From NCBI RefSeq assembly GCF_009754945.1, contig NZ_WPIN01000010.1:1-64000 (forward strand): a stretch of 64,000 nt of DNA, written 5' to 3'. Position 1 is the stretch's first letter. Every line of letters starts with the position of its first letter. Below are positions 17,686 to 25,912 of the stretch, piece after piece. The position numbers and the translations under genes are program-made. Under the pieces are notes generated by a model that searched no databases, was not told the origin of the DNA, and saw only the letters and a list, made by a program, of their open reading frames with translations. Source of the DNA: Spirosoma arboris (lineage in GTDB: Bacteria > Bacteroidota > Bacteroidia > Cytophagales > Spirosomataceae).

Positions 17686-19401
17686 TTAGTGCAGGGTCGA
17701 TGGGGCCATTTTAGGCCGGAGGAGGGTGTCCATTTGCTGACGCAGGATAACCAGCTCCTTTTGCTGGTCAATCAGATGCAGCGTCAATTCCTCTACTTTC
17801 TCTAGTAGAGTTGCATTCATCCTGACTAAGTCAATCCCTTCTTTAGTCACTTGTTCAGCCGAAGGTACACCCGGTAAGTGTCCATGTTGGGCTACATACG
17901 TGGCAATCCAGGGCAAAGAACGCAGTTGGTAGGTGGAGCTAAAGACCTTATCACTCCACTCATCAGGACTGTTGATCCGCAGTTGATAACGAGCTTTGAC
18001 AATTTCTCCCCGTTCATCGACCGCCAAAAACTGATCTGTAGCCTGGTTGGTGGGACTTCTCCTGGTGAGATTGGTTAGGCGAATACCACTTTTATTGGGG
18101 GATGGACTGACGACCTCCAGCCGATCCATTGGAGTCGAAGTCCCAATGCCCACGTTCACCCCGTTACCTAGTATCAGGGCATTACTCATAGCTACCCTAC
18201 TATTAGACCCAATAGCGATTCCATTGAAGATGCCCTCATCGGCCTGGCTGTTGTAGCCCATCAGCACGTTATCACTGCCATTGGTAATGGTCATTCCCGA
18301 AGTCGGGCCAATAATAATATTGTTACTACCGGTGGTGACATTGTAGCCCGCATGATACCCCAGAAAGGTATTGCTCTGACCGGTTTGGCTATTATAGCCT
18401 GCCTTAGAGCCTACAAACACATTGCCCGATAGGGTATTCTTGAAGCCTGCCGAGTCGCCCAGCATGACGTTATAACTCCCGTCGGTGTTGTTATAGCTGG
18501 CTGCCGCGCCTACCACAACATTACCCGAGCCTGTTTTATTCTGATGCCCGGAAAATCGTCCTATGGCCGTATTTTGTTGCCCAATGGTGTTGGAGACACC
18601 AGCTTCGAACCCCACAAAGGCGTTGAAATCACCCGTCGAATTGTTGTAGCCAGCATACGACCCTAGAAAAGCATTGGCCGTACCGGATGTGTTGCTGTAA
18701 CCGGCATAAGAACCGACAAACGCATTAGAAGCACCGTTTATGCTGGAGTGTCCGGCGTGGGTACCCAGAAAGGAATTGTCAGAGCCAGTCGTATTTTTAT
18801 AGCCTGTTTCATTCCCCACAAACGTATTACTAGTCCCAACGGTATTAAGATACCCCGCTGTATGGCCCAAAAAGGTATTATTGCCGCTCAGTGTGTTGTT
18901 GCCCGCACCCCAGCCGACAAACGCATTGTTGCTACCCGTTACATTGTCATAACCTGCTCCTGCGCCGATATATGTGTTATAGTCACCCGTAGTGTTTTGG
19001 TAACCTGTAGCACCTCCCACAAACGTGTTGTAGGTTCCCGTTGTATTGTGTACTCCCGTGAGATTGCCAATGAAGGAATTGCTGAACCCGGTGGTATTGA
19101 AGGCTCCCGAGGAGTAGCCCACAAACGCATTGTAGTAGCCGGTGGTGTTAGCGTTCCCCGCGAAAGACCCCAAAAATGTGTTGTCATCCCCACCGGTACT
19201 GCCGTGTCCCGCGCTATAACCTAAAAATACGCTGTAGCTCCCGGTCGTACTAACAGGCCCGGCCGCTGTACCGACGATTGTGTTATGGTCACCGGGCGTT
19301 ACTGAATTAGCTGTGTTTGCCACGTAGTTCAATTGGGCCTGAGCCACCGAAAAGGACAGTAACAGACCTGTAATCCAGAGTAGTACTGAGCGAGTTGTCA
19401 T
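17686..19401 (-). CDS. Secreted beta-roll repeat protein with tail-fibre/S74-like C-terminus (paralogue 1)
   Basis: Exported 571-residue protein with signal peptide LLSFSVAQAQ. Residues about 25-405 consist of roughly 22 short units of 15-17 residues with consensus N-T/A-F-hydrophobic-G-x-x-A-G-x-x-N-T-T-G-S, comparable to the head repeats of YadA-like trimeric adhesins, so a stacked left-handed beta-roll is likely. The C-terminal region is the Bacteroidota tail-fibre/endosialidase-chaperone-like module (EWSDKVFSSTYQL, HLPGVPSAEQVTKEGIDL, LLEKVEELTLHL) ending in a coiled coil. I infer a trimeric surface or extracellular fibre. No T9SS tail is seen, so export past the outer membrane is unexplained. 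It lies 43 bp downstream of its longer paralogue. Confidence 0.82.
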   Translation of the reverse strand: MTTRSVLLWITGLLLSFSVAQAQLNYVANTANSVTPGDHNTIVGTAAGPVSTTGSYSVFLGYSAGHGSTGGDDNTFLGSFAGNANTTGYYNAFVGYSSGAFNTTGFSNSFIGNLTGVHNTTGTYNTFVGGATGYQNTTGDYNTYIGAGAGYDNVTGSNNAFVGWGAGNNTLSGNNTFLGHTAGYLNTVGTSNTFVGNETGYKNTTGSDNSFLGTHAGHSSINGASNAFVGSYAGYSNTSGTANAFLGSYAGYNNSTGDFNAFVGFEAGVSNTIGQQNTAIGRFSGHQNKTGSGNVVVGAAASYNNTDGSYNVMLGDSAGFKNTLSGNVFVGSKAGYNSQTGQSNTFLGYHAGYNVTTGSNNIIIGPTSGMTITNGSDNVLMGYNSQADEGIFNGIAIGSNSRVAMSNALILGNGVNVGIGTSTPMDRLEVVSPSPNKSGIRLTNLTRRSPTNQATDQFLAVDERGEIVKARYQLRINSPDEWSDKVFSSTYQLRSLPWIATYVAQHGHLPGVPSAEQVTKEGIDLVRMNATLLEKVEELTLHLIDQQKELVILRQQMDTLLRPKMAPSTLH

Positions 19402-19444
19402 GGTGAAAAGGGGGTATCGATAGTTGGTCCAACTGAAATCAGTA

Positions 19445-21436
19445 CTACTTAGGTTGGCTTGCTTTAGGCAACAGGATATTCATTTGTTGCTGCAGGATAG
19501 TTAGTTCCTGTTGCTGGGCGGCCATTGCTTTCTGCTGGGCAATCAGATAGAGCGTGAGTTCTTCGATTTTCTCCAGGAGTTTGGCGTTCAACAGGGCCGC
19601 GTCCATGCCCTGCCGGGTCATCTCCTGGGCCGAGGGAACGCCCGGCAAATGCTGGTTGACCGTAATGTACCGGGCCACTTCATCTAAAGAACGAAGGTGA
19701 TAGGTTGGGGCAAACACCTTGTCGCTCCACTCGTTGGCCTGTGCCACCTGCACCCGGTAGTGGCTCAACACCACCCGCCCCTGGGCATCCACGCTCAGAA
19801 AACGGTCGGTGATGTTCACGGTAGGCGAACCGCTGCTCAGGTTCGCCAGTCGAAGTCCGCTTTGGCCTTCGGCTCCAGCTGTCAACACCAGATACTCCTG
19901 CTCGTCGGCCTGCAACTTCACCCGTTGGGCGAACTTTAAGCTACCGTGATTACGGATGTTGATAGTGCCACGAACGTCTAAGGGGTAGGCCGGAGCCGTC
20001 AGGCCAATGCCTACCTTGGTATTTTGGGCGCTGTCGCCCAGCACAATGGCGTTGTTGATGGCTACGTGGGCGTTGGCTCCGATGGCCGCTGCATTGGTCA
20101 AGTTGGTCAGGCCCGGAAGTGCATCAGCTCCGCTACCCAAAAAGATGTTGTTCGACCCCGTTAAATTGGTATAACCAGCACCATTCCCCAGAAATACATT
20201 ATAATACCCTGTCGTGTTGGCATAGCCCGAAAAGGCTCCCAGAAAAGCGTTGTTTTGCCCAGTCGTGTTACTAAATCCGGTATAATAGCCTAGAAACGTG
20301 TTGCCCTGCGCTGTTGTACTATGGATACCAGCCTCACTACCCACGAATGTATTCCCCGAACCCGTGGTATTGGCGAAGCCCGTCTGATTTCCCAGAAAAG
20401 CATTGTCGCTACCCGTTGTGTTGGAAACCCCGGCCTGCATACCCAGAAAAGCATTGTTACTGCCCGTTGAGTTAGACGAGCCGGCATTCGTGCCCAGAAA
20501 TGCATTATAAGAACCTGTGGTATTAGACGCACCAGCAGAAGTTCCCACAAACGAATTGCCCGAACCTGTTGTGTTGTAAAGACCTGTTTGGTAGCCCAAA
20601 AAGGCATTGCCGCTGCCGGTTGAGTTGGAATATCCCGTCTGAAAACCGACGAAGGTATTTTGTACAGCCGTAGTGCTGCTGAAGCCGGACTTTGACCCAA
20701 TGAATATATTACCCGATGCGGTGTTGTTAAAACCCGCCGAATCACCCAGTATTACATTATAGCTCCCGGTCGTATTGGTATAATTAGCTGCTGCACCAAG
20801 GGCCACATTACCCGATCCTGTTCCGTTGCGATACCCTGCATACCGGCCAATAAGACTATTCTGATTACCTACCGTATTATTGGCTCCCGCCTGAAACCCC
20901 ACAAACGAATTGTCGGAACCCGTTGAATTGGAGTAACCCGTATAGGTGCCCAGAAAGGCGTTGTTGGCCCCTTTGGTGTTGTTAAGGCCCGACTGAACTC
21001 CAAAAAACGCATTAGCACTCCCCTGCGACTGGATTGAACCAGCCTGATAGCCTACAAACGTGTTAGCAGTACCCGTCATGGCAGCGTTGCCCGCCCCCGG
21101 CCCAATCAGTGTGTTCAGCGTAGCGGGGGTAGGGGAGTTGGCCGTGTTAGCGACATAGTTGGTTTGGGCCTGAGCCGAAAAAAAAGACAGCCATAACAAC
21201 CCGCTGCTATACAACAGGCGACGTAACCAGATCAGCCAGCTGGGACGGTCCGACGAAGTATCGCTACGCTTCTGGTAGTCAATCCACGGGTTGGGATACC
21301 CATTTCTGGCAATCGAAAAGAGGAAATAATTGGTACCGATGGCCAGTAGGCCACAAGGTATCGCTATTGACCGGCAAACGTTTCTCTTTTTCATGCGTGT
21401 TTTAGCAAAGGCAGTGCAAACGTACCGGGAACGCAT
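19445..21436 (-). CDS. Secreted beta-roll repeat protein with tail-fibre/S74-like C-terminus (paralogue 2)
   Basis: Paralogue of the gene 43 bp downstream, 663 residues. From the first ATG the export signal lies unusually deep: a first hydrophobic stretch at about 25-45 and then LLYSSGLLWLSFFSAQAQ ending near residue 91. The ATG at 21394 is an alternative start. About 19 GSGNAFLG-YQTGLYNTT-type units follow, then an IGANAHVAINNAIVLGDS transition and the module EWSDKVFAPTYHL / HLPGVPSAQEMTRQGMD / LLEKIEELTLYL with a Gln-rich coiled coil. Both paralogues share the same internal block order (GSGNV..GAA, YNV.LGDSAGF, GN.F.GSK), so they come from duplication of a whole gene. A role as an extracellular fibre is inferred. 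Confidence 0.82.
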   Translation of the reverse strand: MRSRYVCTAFAKTRMKKRNVCRSIAIPCGLLAIGTNYFLFSIARNGYPNPWIDYQKRSDTSSDRPSWLIWLRRLLYSSGLLWLSFFSAQAQTNYVANTANSPTPATLNTLIGPGAGNAAMTGTANTFVGYQAGSIQSQGSANAFFGVQSGLNNTKGANNAFLGTYTGYSNSTGSDNSFVGFQAGANNTVGNQNSLIGRYAGYRNGTGSGNVALGAAANYTNTTGSYNVILGDSAGFNNTASGNIFIGSKSGFSSTTAVQNTFVGFQTGYSNSTGSGNAFLGYQTGLYNTTGSGNSFVGTSAGASNTTGSYNAFLGTNAGSSNSTGSNNAFLGMQAGVSNTTGSDNAFLGNQTGFANTTGSGNTFVGSEAGIHSTTAQGNTFLGYYTGFSNTTGQNNAFLGAFSGYANTTGYYNVFLGNGAGYTNLTGSNNIFLGSGADALPGLTNLTNAAAIGANAHVAINNAIVLGDSAQNTKVGIGLTAPAYPLDVRGTINIRNHGSLKFAQRVKLQADEQEYLVLTAGAEGQSGLRLANLSSGSPTVNITDRFLSVDAQGRVVLSHYRVQVAQANEWSDKVFAPTYHLRSLDEVARYITVNQHLPGVPSAQEMTRQGMDAALLNAKLLEKIEELTLYLIAQQKAMAAQQQELTILQQQMNILLPKASQPK

Positions 21437-21630
21437 TTCCCCCTGTTAACAGGCTGGTAACATCTTATAGCACTCCTGTAACATGCCTCAAAATCGCTTG
21501 AAAATCACGTCAAAACGCCCTGGCATTCAGGTTTTTGCACACCATTATCATTTTTGTGCCGATTTATAAATCATTTGTCAGATAGTCAGAATATGATGAT
21601 ACCTTACCGTCCCCTTGCACAACACGTACT
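21437..21630. other. Divergent promoter region between fibre genes and TPR sensor
   Basis: About 195 bp separate two divergent starts, so promoters for both directions should be here. TTTTTGCACACC and ATCATTTTTGTGCC near 21532-21563 contain Bacteroidota-like TTG/TTTG elements for the + strand gene, but spacing is not canonical. The arrangement suggests that the sensor may control the fibre genes. Confidence 0.35.
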
Positions 21631-24600
21631 ATGGCTATACGTCTACTCATCCTGATTTTTGGCTTATACTTCCTGTCTCCCCCGCATCTGGTGACCGCCC
21701 AACAGAGCAAGCGCGACAGCCTCGACAATCTGCTCAAACATGCCGGCCCTGATACCAACCGAGTCCTTCTTCTGACCAAGGCAGTTGGTTTCTATTACAC
21801 GTACAAACCCCAACAAGCCAAAAAATATGCCGATGAGGCTATGCAATTGGCTCAAAAGCTGGGTTATGGGCGGGGCATTGGGCGCAGCTATATTAGCCTG
21901 GGTATTTACAATTGGTTCCAGGGCAATTATCAGACCGGTATGGACTATACAAAAAAAGCGATCCCCTACTTTGAGGAGCTGAATGATGCAGATGGATTGG
22001 CATCAGCTTACGGAAACATAGGTATAAATTATAAAGGGATGGGGGATTTTTCGCATGCAACCGAGTACTCCTTTAAAAGCCTCAAACTGTGGGAAAAAGT
22101 AGGCAACCAGGCCCGAATCGCCTACCTCCTTAATAACATAGGCGTACTCTTAAAGGGCCAGCAGAAGTACGATCAGGCCCTTTATTACTTGCAGCAATCC
22201 TACACAAAAAGTGAAGGCATCGAACCCAACCATCAGGCGGGTGTTCTGGTGAACATGGCGTCGATTTGTATCTTGACAAAAGACTATACCAAAGCCATTA
22301 GCTATCTGACTCAGGCCCGAACCCGCTACGCAGCTCTTAACGAACCAAGTGGCCTGGTTATCTGCGATAACAACCTCGGCGAAACGTACTCCCGGCTGGG
22401 TCAGTACGCAAAGGCCGAACGGTTTCTCCAGCGGGCGCTGCAACTGGGTAGCCAAATCAACGACAAGGACAATATAATGGAGGTTCTGCTGGGGCTGGGT
22501 ACTATGCGGTTAAAGACCGGGCGGGTCGCTGAGAGTTTTGCCTTTTTCGACAAAGTCTATGCGTTGGCCAGCGAGTCGAAAGACAACGAGAAACGATTGA
22601 TGGTGTATAAAGGGCTGGCAACGGCCAACGCCCAGACCGGCAACTTTGCCAAAGCCTACCAGTTTCAGTCAAAATGGGTGGCCCTGAACGACTCCGTGTT
22701 TGGGGAAGAAAATGCCAAAAAAATTACCCGGATTCAGGCCGAGTACCAGTCGGAAAAGAAACAGGCCGAGATCGAACTGCTCAAAAAAGATCAGCAGGTA
22801 TCGCGGTTGTGGCGCAACAGCATAGGTGCGGGCTTGCTGGCCCTGTTGCTCATTGCGGGGCTGGTGGTGAGTCAGCAACGGCTTAAAATTCATAGTAATC
22901 AGGTACTGCTGGATCAAAGCAAACTCGTAGCGGAGAAAAACAGTCAGTTAGAAATTCAAACGCATCTCCTGGAAGAGCAGGCAGTTACACTTACAGAGCA
23001 GGCTCACAAACTGAAGAATTTAGACGCGGTTAAATCCCGGTTCTTCACCAACATTACCCACGAATTTCGCACTCCGTTGACGCTGATTATGGGGACCATG
23101 AGTGCAAAAATGTATGAACTGACCAATCGCCCGGAAACTTTGCTGTATAAAAACGAGGCCACCGTCATGCAGCGCAATGCCCAGCGGCTCCTGCACCTGA
23201 TTAATCAATTACTCGACTTGTCGAAACTTGAATCGGGTCGGCTCGATTTACAAACACAAACCAGCGACCTGCGCCCGCTGCTCAACGTGGTGTCGGCCTT
23301 GTTTTCGTCCTTAGCCAGTCAGCGGCATATTCGGTTATCGGTACACCTTTCGCCCTTTCCGCTGCCGGTGAATCACGATCCCGATCAGTTGGAGAAAGTA
23401 ATGACCAACCTACTGTCAAATGCCTTCAAATTTACGCCCGATGGGGGCGAAATCACCCTCTCGGGCGGGTCGGTACAGATTCACGAACAGGCGTTTGTGG
23501 AACTGACGGTTGACGACACCGGCATTGGTGTAGCCCCCGATCAGGCGACACAGGTGTTTGAGCGGTTTTATCAGGGAACAGCCCCCCAGCAGGACCGGCA
23601 ACCGGGCACGGGCGTTGGCTTGTCGTTGGTCAAAGAGATTGTGGAGTTGCACGGTGGTACCATCCGAATTGAACCCAAACCTACCCCTGGTGCCCGGGTT
23701 GTTGTTTGCTTGCCAATAGCCATCCAAACCGCTCCTGTCAACGAATTAGCTATCAGCGAATCGACTCCCAATCCGGTTACACTGGACACCATTTTCGAAG
23801 CAGATGACCCCTTGCCAATAGCTGAATCGGAAGTCATGGAATTGCGAAAATTCTCTACAAATCAGGTAGATACCAGCCATCAGCCGTTGTTGCTAATTGT
23901 GGATGACAATGACGACATCCGCCTATTTGTTCGGGAGCAGATGAGCCGAAATTACCGAGTGCTGGAAAGCGGAAACGGCCAGTCGGGGCTGCTTTCCGCC
24001 CAGGAAAATCTGCCTGATCTCATCATTAGCGATTGGATGATGCCCGACATGGACGGCCTCGAATTTTGTCACCGGATCAAAACCGACGATCGCACCAACC
24101 ACATTCCATTTATTCTGCTAACGGCCCTATCGGCTCAGGACAAAAGGCTGACGGGCCTCGAAACCGGGGCTGACGACTACCTAACCAAGCCGTTCGATTC
24201 GCGGGAGTTGCTGGTCCGCACACAAAACCTGATTGCCAGCCGCCAAACGCTGCACGAACGATTTAGCCGCGAAATCAGGATTCAGCCCAAAGATATTACT
24301 GTTACCTCCGCCGACGAGAAATTCCTGATGCGGGTAATACGAATTGTGGAAGAAAACATGAGTAATGCCGAGTTCAGTGCTGAGCACTTCGGGCGCGAAG
24401 TGGGCCTAAGCCGGATGCAACTGCACCGCAAACTCCTCAGCCTGACGGGTCAATCATCGGGAGATTTTATCCGACAGATGCGGTTGAAGCGGGCCGCCCA
24501 ACTGCTGGAAGGGCGGGCTGGTAACGTTTCGGAAATTGCCTACGGGGTAGGCTTCAATTCGTTGTCGTATTTTGCCAAGTGTTTCCGCGAACAGTTTGGA

Positions 24601-24660
24601 GTACTGCCCAGCGAATACCTGGGGCCAACCATATTGTCGGGTATGGGCGGCCTGGAGTAG
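21631..24660 (+). CDS. TPR-type hybrid sensor kinase / response regulator with AraC output
   Basis: One-piece two-component regulator of 1009 residues. A signal peptide (LLILIFGLYFLSPPHLVTAQ) precedes a periplasmic TPR array at about 35-345 (KKYADEAMQLAQKLGYGRGIG, ASAYGNIGINYKGMGDF and related units). A membrane segment at about 397-413 (GAGLLALLLIAGLVV) is followed by a coiled coil, then HisKA with phospho-acceptor His477 in TNITHEFRTPL, an HATPase (NLLSNAFKFTPDGGE, DDTGIGV, GTGVGLSLVKEIVELHGG), a receiver with acceptor Asp801 in LIISDWMMPDMDG, and an AraC-type helix-turn-helix (about 905-1005). It differs from the other two hybrid regulators, which sense through propeller repeats. It is divergent from the fibre genes, which it may regulate. 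Confidence 0.95.
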   Translation: MAIRLLILIFGLYFLSPPHLVTAQQSKRDSLDNLLKHAGPDTNRVLLLTKAVGFYYTYKPQQAKKYADEAMQLAQKLGYGRGIGRSYISLGIYNWFQGNYQTGMDYTKKAIPYFEELNDADGLASAYGNIGINYKGMGDFSHATEYSFKSLKLWEKVGNQARIAYLLNNIGVLLKGQQKYDQALYYLQQSYTKSEGIEPNHQAGVLVNMASICILTKDYTKAISYLTQARTRYAALNEPSGLVICDNNLGETYSRLGQYAKAERFLQRALQLGSQINDKDNIMEVLLGLGTMRLKTGRVAESFAFFDKVYALASESKDNEKRLMVYKGLATANAQTGNFAKAYQFQSKWVALNDSVFGEENAKKITRIQAEYQSEKKQAEIELLKKDQQVSRLWRNSIGAGLLALLLIAGLVVSQQRLKIHSNQVLLDQSKLVAEKNSQLEIQTHLLEEQAVTLTEQAHKLKNLDAVKSRFFTNITHEFRTPLTLIMGTMSAKMYELTNRPETLLYKNEATVMQRNAQRLLHLINQLLDLSKLESGRLDLQTQTSDLRPLLNVVSALFSSLASQRHIRLSVHLSPFPLPVNHDPDQLEKVMTNLLSNAFKFTPDGGEITLSGGSVQIHEQAFVELTVDDTGIGVAPDQATQVFERFYQGTAPQQDRQPGTGVGLSLVKEIVELHGGTIRIEPKPTPGARVVVCLPIAIQTAPVNELAISESTPNPVTLDTIFEADDPLPIAESEVMELRKFSTNQVDTSHQPLLLIVDDNDDIRLFVREQMSRNYRVLESGNGQSGLLSAQENLPDLIISDWMMPDMDGLEFCHRIKTDDRTNHIPFILLTALSAQDKRLTGLETGADDYLTKPFDSRELLVRTQNLIASRQTLHERFSREIRIQPKDITVTSADEKFLMRVIRIVEENMSNAEFSAEHFGREVGLSRMQLHRKLLSLTGQSSGDFIRQMRLKRAAQLLEGRAGNVSEIAYGVGFNSLSYFAKCFREQFGVLPSEYLGPTILSGMGGLE

Positions 24661-24681
24661 TGTCTTGTACTGATTTTAACT

Positions 24682-25079
24682 GGACGTTTTTCTGAACAAT
24701 TTTGATCGCCGATCAGGACAAGTTCGATAAATGATGTCAGAATCCCTTTTTGTGAACGATGACAAATGAACTAATTAGGAGAATCCGATCAAGGTAAGTT
24801 ATAACTCAAAGTCGATAGGTGGCCTAGCTTTTGAGGCAACAAATTGAAGAGATAAATATTAATAAAAAGCGTTTCATTCTACTTCTTTTCGGATCGAAGT
24901 GCGCCAATCTGCTATGAATGGGATCACTTGCCCGTACTTTATTTCGAAAGAAATCAGGGCAGTTTATCCAAATTGCTCGTTTACAGACAATGGATTTTTG
25001 AGTTTTCTTACTCAGCGTAATGTAGTTATTCGATTGACAAAAGTGTCTGGTTAAAAGAACGGAGTCAATCAATTGTCTG
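24682..25079. repeat. Diverged copy A of a ~400-bp repeat
   Basis: This stretch aligns with 42532-42954 in the same orientation. Shared blocks include GGACGTTTTTCT, the CCGAT..GACAAGTTC..TAATGATG region, ATTAATAAAAAG.GTTTC, CTTCTTTTCGGA and TGTCTGGTTA, ending in TCAATTGTCT. Identity is moderate by eye, with small indels. Both copies begin a few dozen bases after the stop codon of a + strand hybrid regulator. The minus strand of the copy encodes the eroded C-terminus of a Fic-type protein. Confidence 0.7.
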
Positions 25080-25110
25080 ATGGCAGATTTGGCGTGTTTC
25101 TTGCGAAGTT
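24830..25110 (-). pseudogene. C-terminal remnant of a Fic-family protein (copy A)
   Basis: Minus-strand frames, joined across stops, give IRQLIDSVLLTRHFCQ, then QIGALRSEKK followed by a stop and ETLFINIYLFNLL. This order matches the winged-helix C-terminus of Fic (AMP-transferase-like) proteins, where a GILKSEK-type turn precedes a YIN..LF.LL strand-helix. The catalytic Fic core is missing. Copy B (42684-43190) retains the catalytic motif, which supports the family call. The fragment is frameshifted and cannot be functional. Confidence 0.55.
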
Positions 25111-25204
25111 TACAAGTCAAACCAAACTATGATCAATAGTTTTCAGAACAAGTTACAACATGAGAATTCGAAAAATTCTAACCATAAAATAGACCCACTA
25201 CTTC

Positions 25205-25830
25205 CTATTTTACTTTAACGATTTGCTGAGCGACGGCTTCTCCAATTCTATTTAAGCCGGCCTGACTGTAATGAATCTCGTCTGTCATCCAGTCTTTTTC
25301 GGGAAATTCCCCTGGATCAACAGAAACTACGTGGACGCCTGGCACTTGTCTGGCAACCTTACGCTGGCGTCTACACGGCGCTTTACCCGGTGTTCGGCCT
25401 TCTTAATCTTTTCGATTGTTGGACTGAACAAAAGAATTCGACCCTGTTCGGCCCAACTGCCGTACGTCTTTAATTCGGCTTTTTGATGACAGGAACTGCC
25501 TCCTCTCGCAGCAGAAACAATCACGATCGAATCTCCTGTAAGCGTATGTAAGGTGGTGGCTAGTGCTGGTGCAATGCTGCCCGTATTGGCCTTATTGAAA
25601 TACTGATCATCTTGCCCGACAGGATCTTTCAATACCGACAGAGAATCCTTTTTTGTGTGATAATCGAAGCACATCGAGCATTGGTATTTCGCTGATGTCC
25701 GACTATCGCCCTGCCCAACAGCATTGCTTTGTCCAGCTAGTAAAAGCAGTCGTTGTTGAGCTTGGGTTGTTGTACGTGCCAACAAAATACTACTGACTAT
25801 AAAGAGCGATGTATACAACATTGATTTCAT
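25205..25830 (-). pseudogene. Sialate-O-acetylesterase-like SGNH hydrolase, frameshifted and internally deleted
   Basis: The 5' part (MKSMLYTSL start, signal peptide to TTQAQQ) encodes LLLLAGQSNAVGQGD, the SGNH block I of DUF303/sialate acetylesterases with the nucleophile Ser, and IVIVSAARGGSSC (block II/III region). The 3' part, in another frame, encodes VVSVDPGEFPEKDWMTDEIHYSQAGLNRIGEAV in pieces, with the catalytic Asp/His of block V (DEIHYS). The centre, normally with a WHQGE-type motif, is absent. The frame break coincides with the GC-rich stretch 25362-25390; removing those 29 nt rejoins the frames as AEHKVARQVPG. It probably once removed acetyl groups from pectin-type glycans, like its neighbours. 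Confidence 0.8.
25362..25390. repeat. GC-rich block at the esterase frameshift, resembling the IS inserts
   Basis: Twenty-nine GC-rich bases that read as two units, CGCTGGCGTCTACACGG and CGCTTTACCCGG. Both start CGCT and end in ACGG or CCGG, like the 16-nt inserts CGCTCCGGCGACCCGG in the IS at 61906. Its length is 2 mod 3, matching the frame break. The resemblance may be partly chance, and the neighbouring deletion blurs the junction. Confidence 0.4.
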
Positions 25831-25912
25831 GATGACTCTTTATGTGCTTTTTAGAAGGAATTTACAATGAAAAGGCAGTCATGAAATAAGAATTTTGCCG
25901 TGTGGAAACGAT

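Noticed and set aside
18748..19224. Long open frame on the + strand opposite the beta-roll gene
   Set aside because: It is the complement of a short tandem repeat, so openness repeats with the repeat unit. The minus-strand protein has a signal peptide and known modules.
17686..21400. Regularly spaced short DNA repeats that could suggest a CRISPR-like array
   Set aside because: The roughly 48-bp periodicity keeps a reading frame and encodes NTFLG-type units. There are no unique spacers between identical repeats and no cas genes.
24824..25120. 98-codon minus-strand ORF taken as an intact small gene
   Set aside because: Its frame changes relative to the Fic tail shared with the second copy. 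The family-like sequence lies across frames, so this is an eroded remnant.
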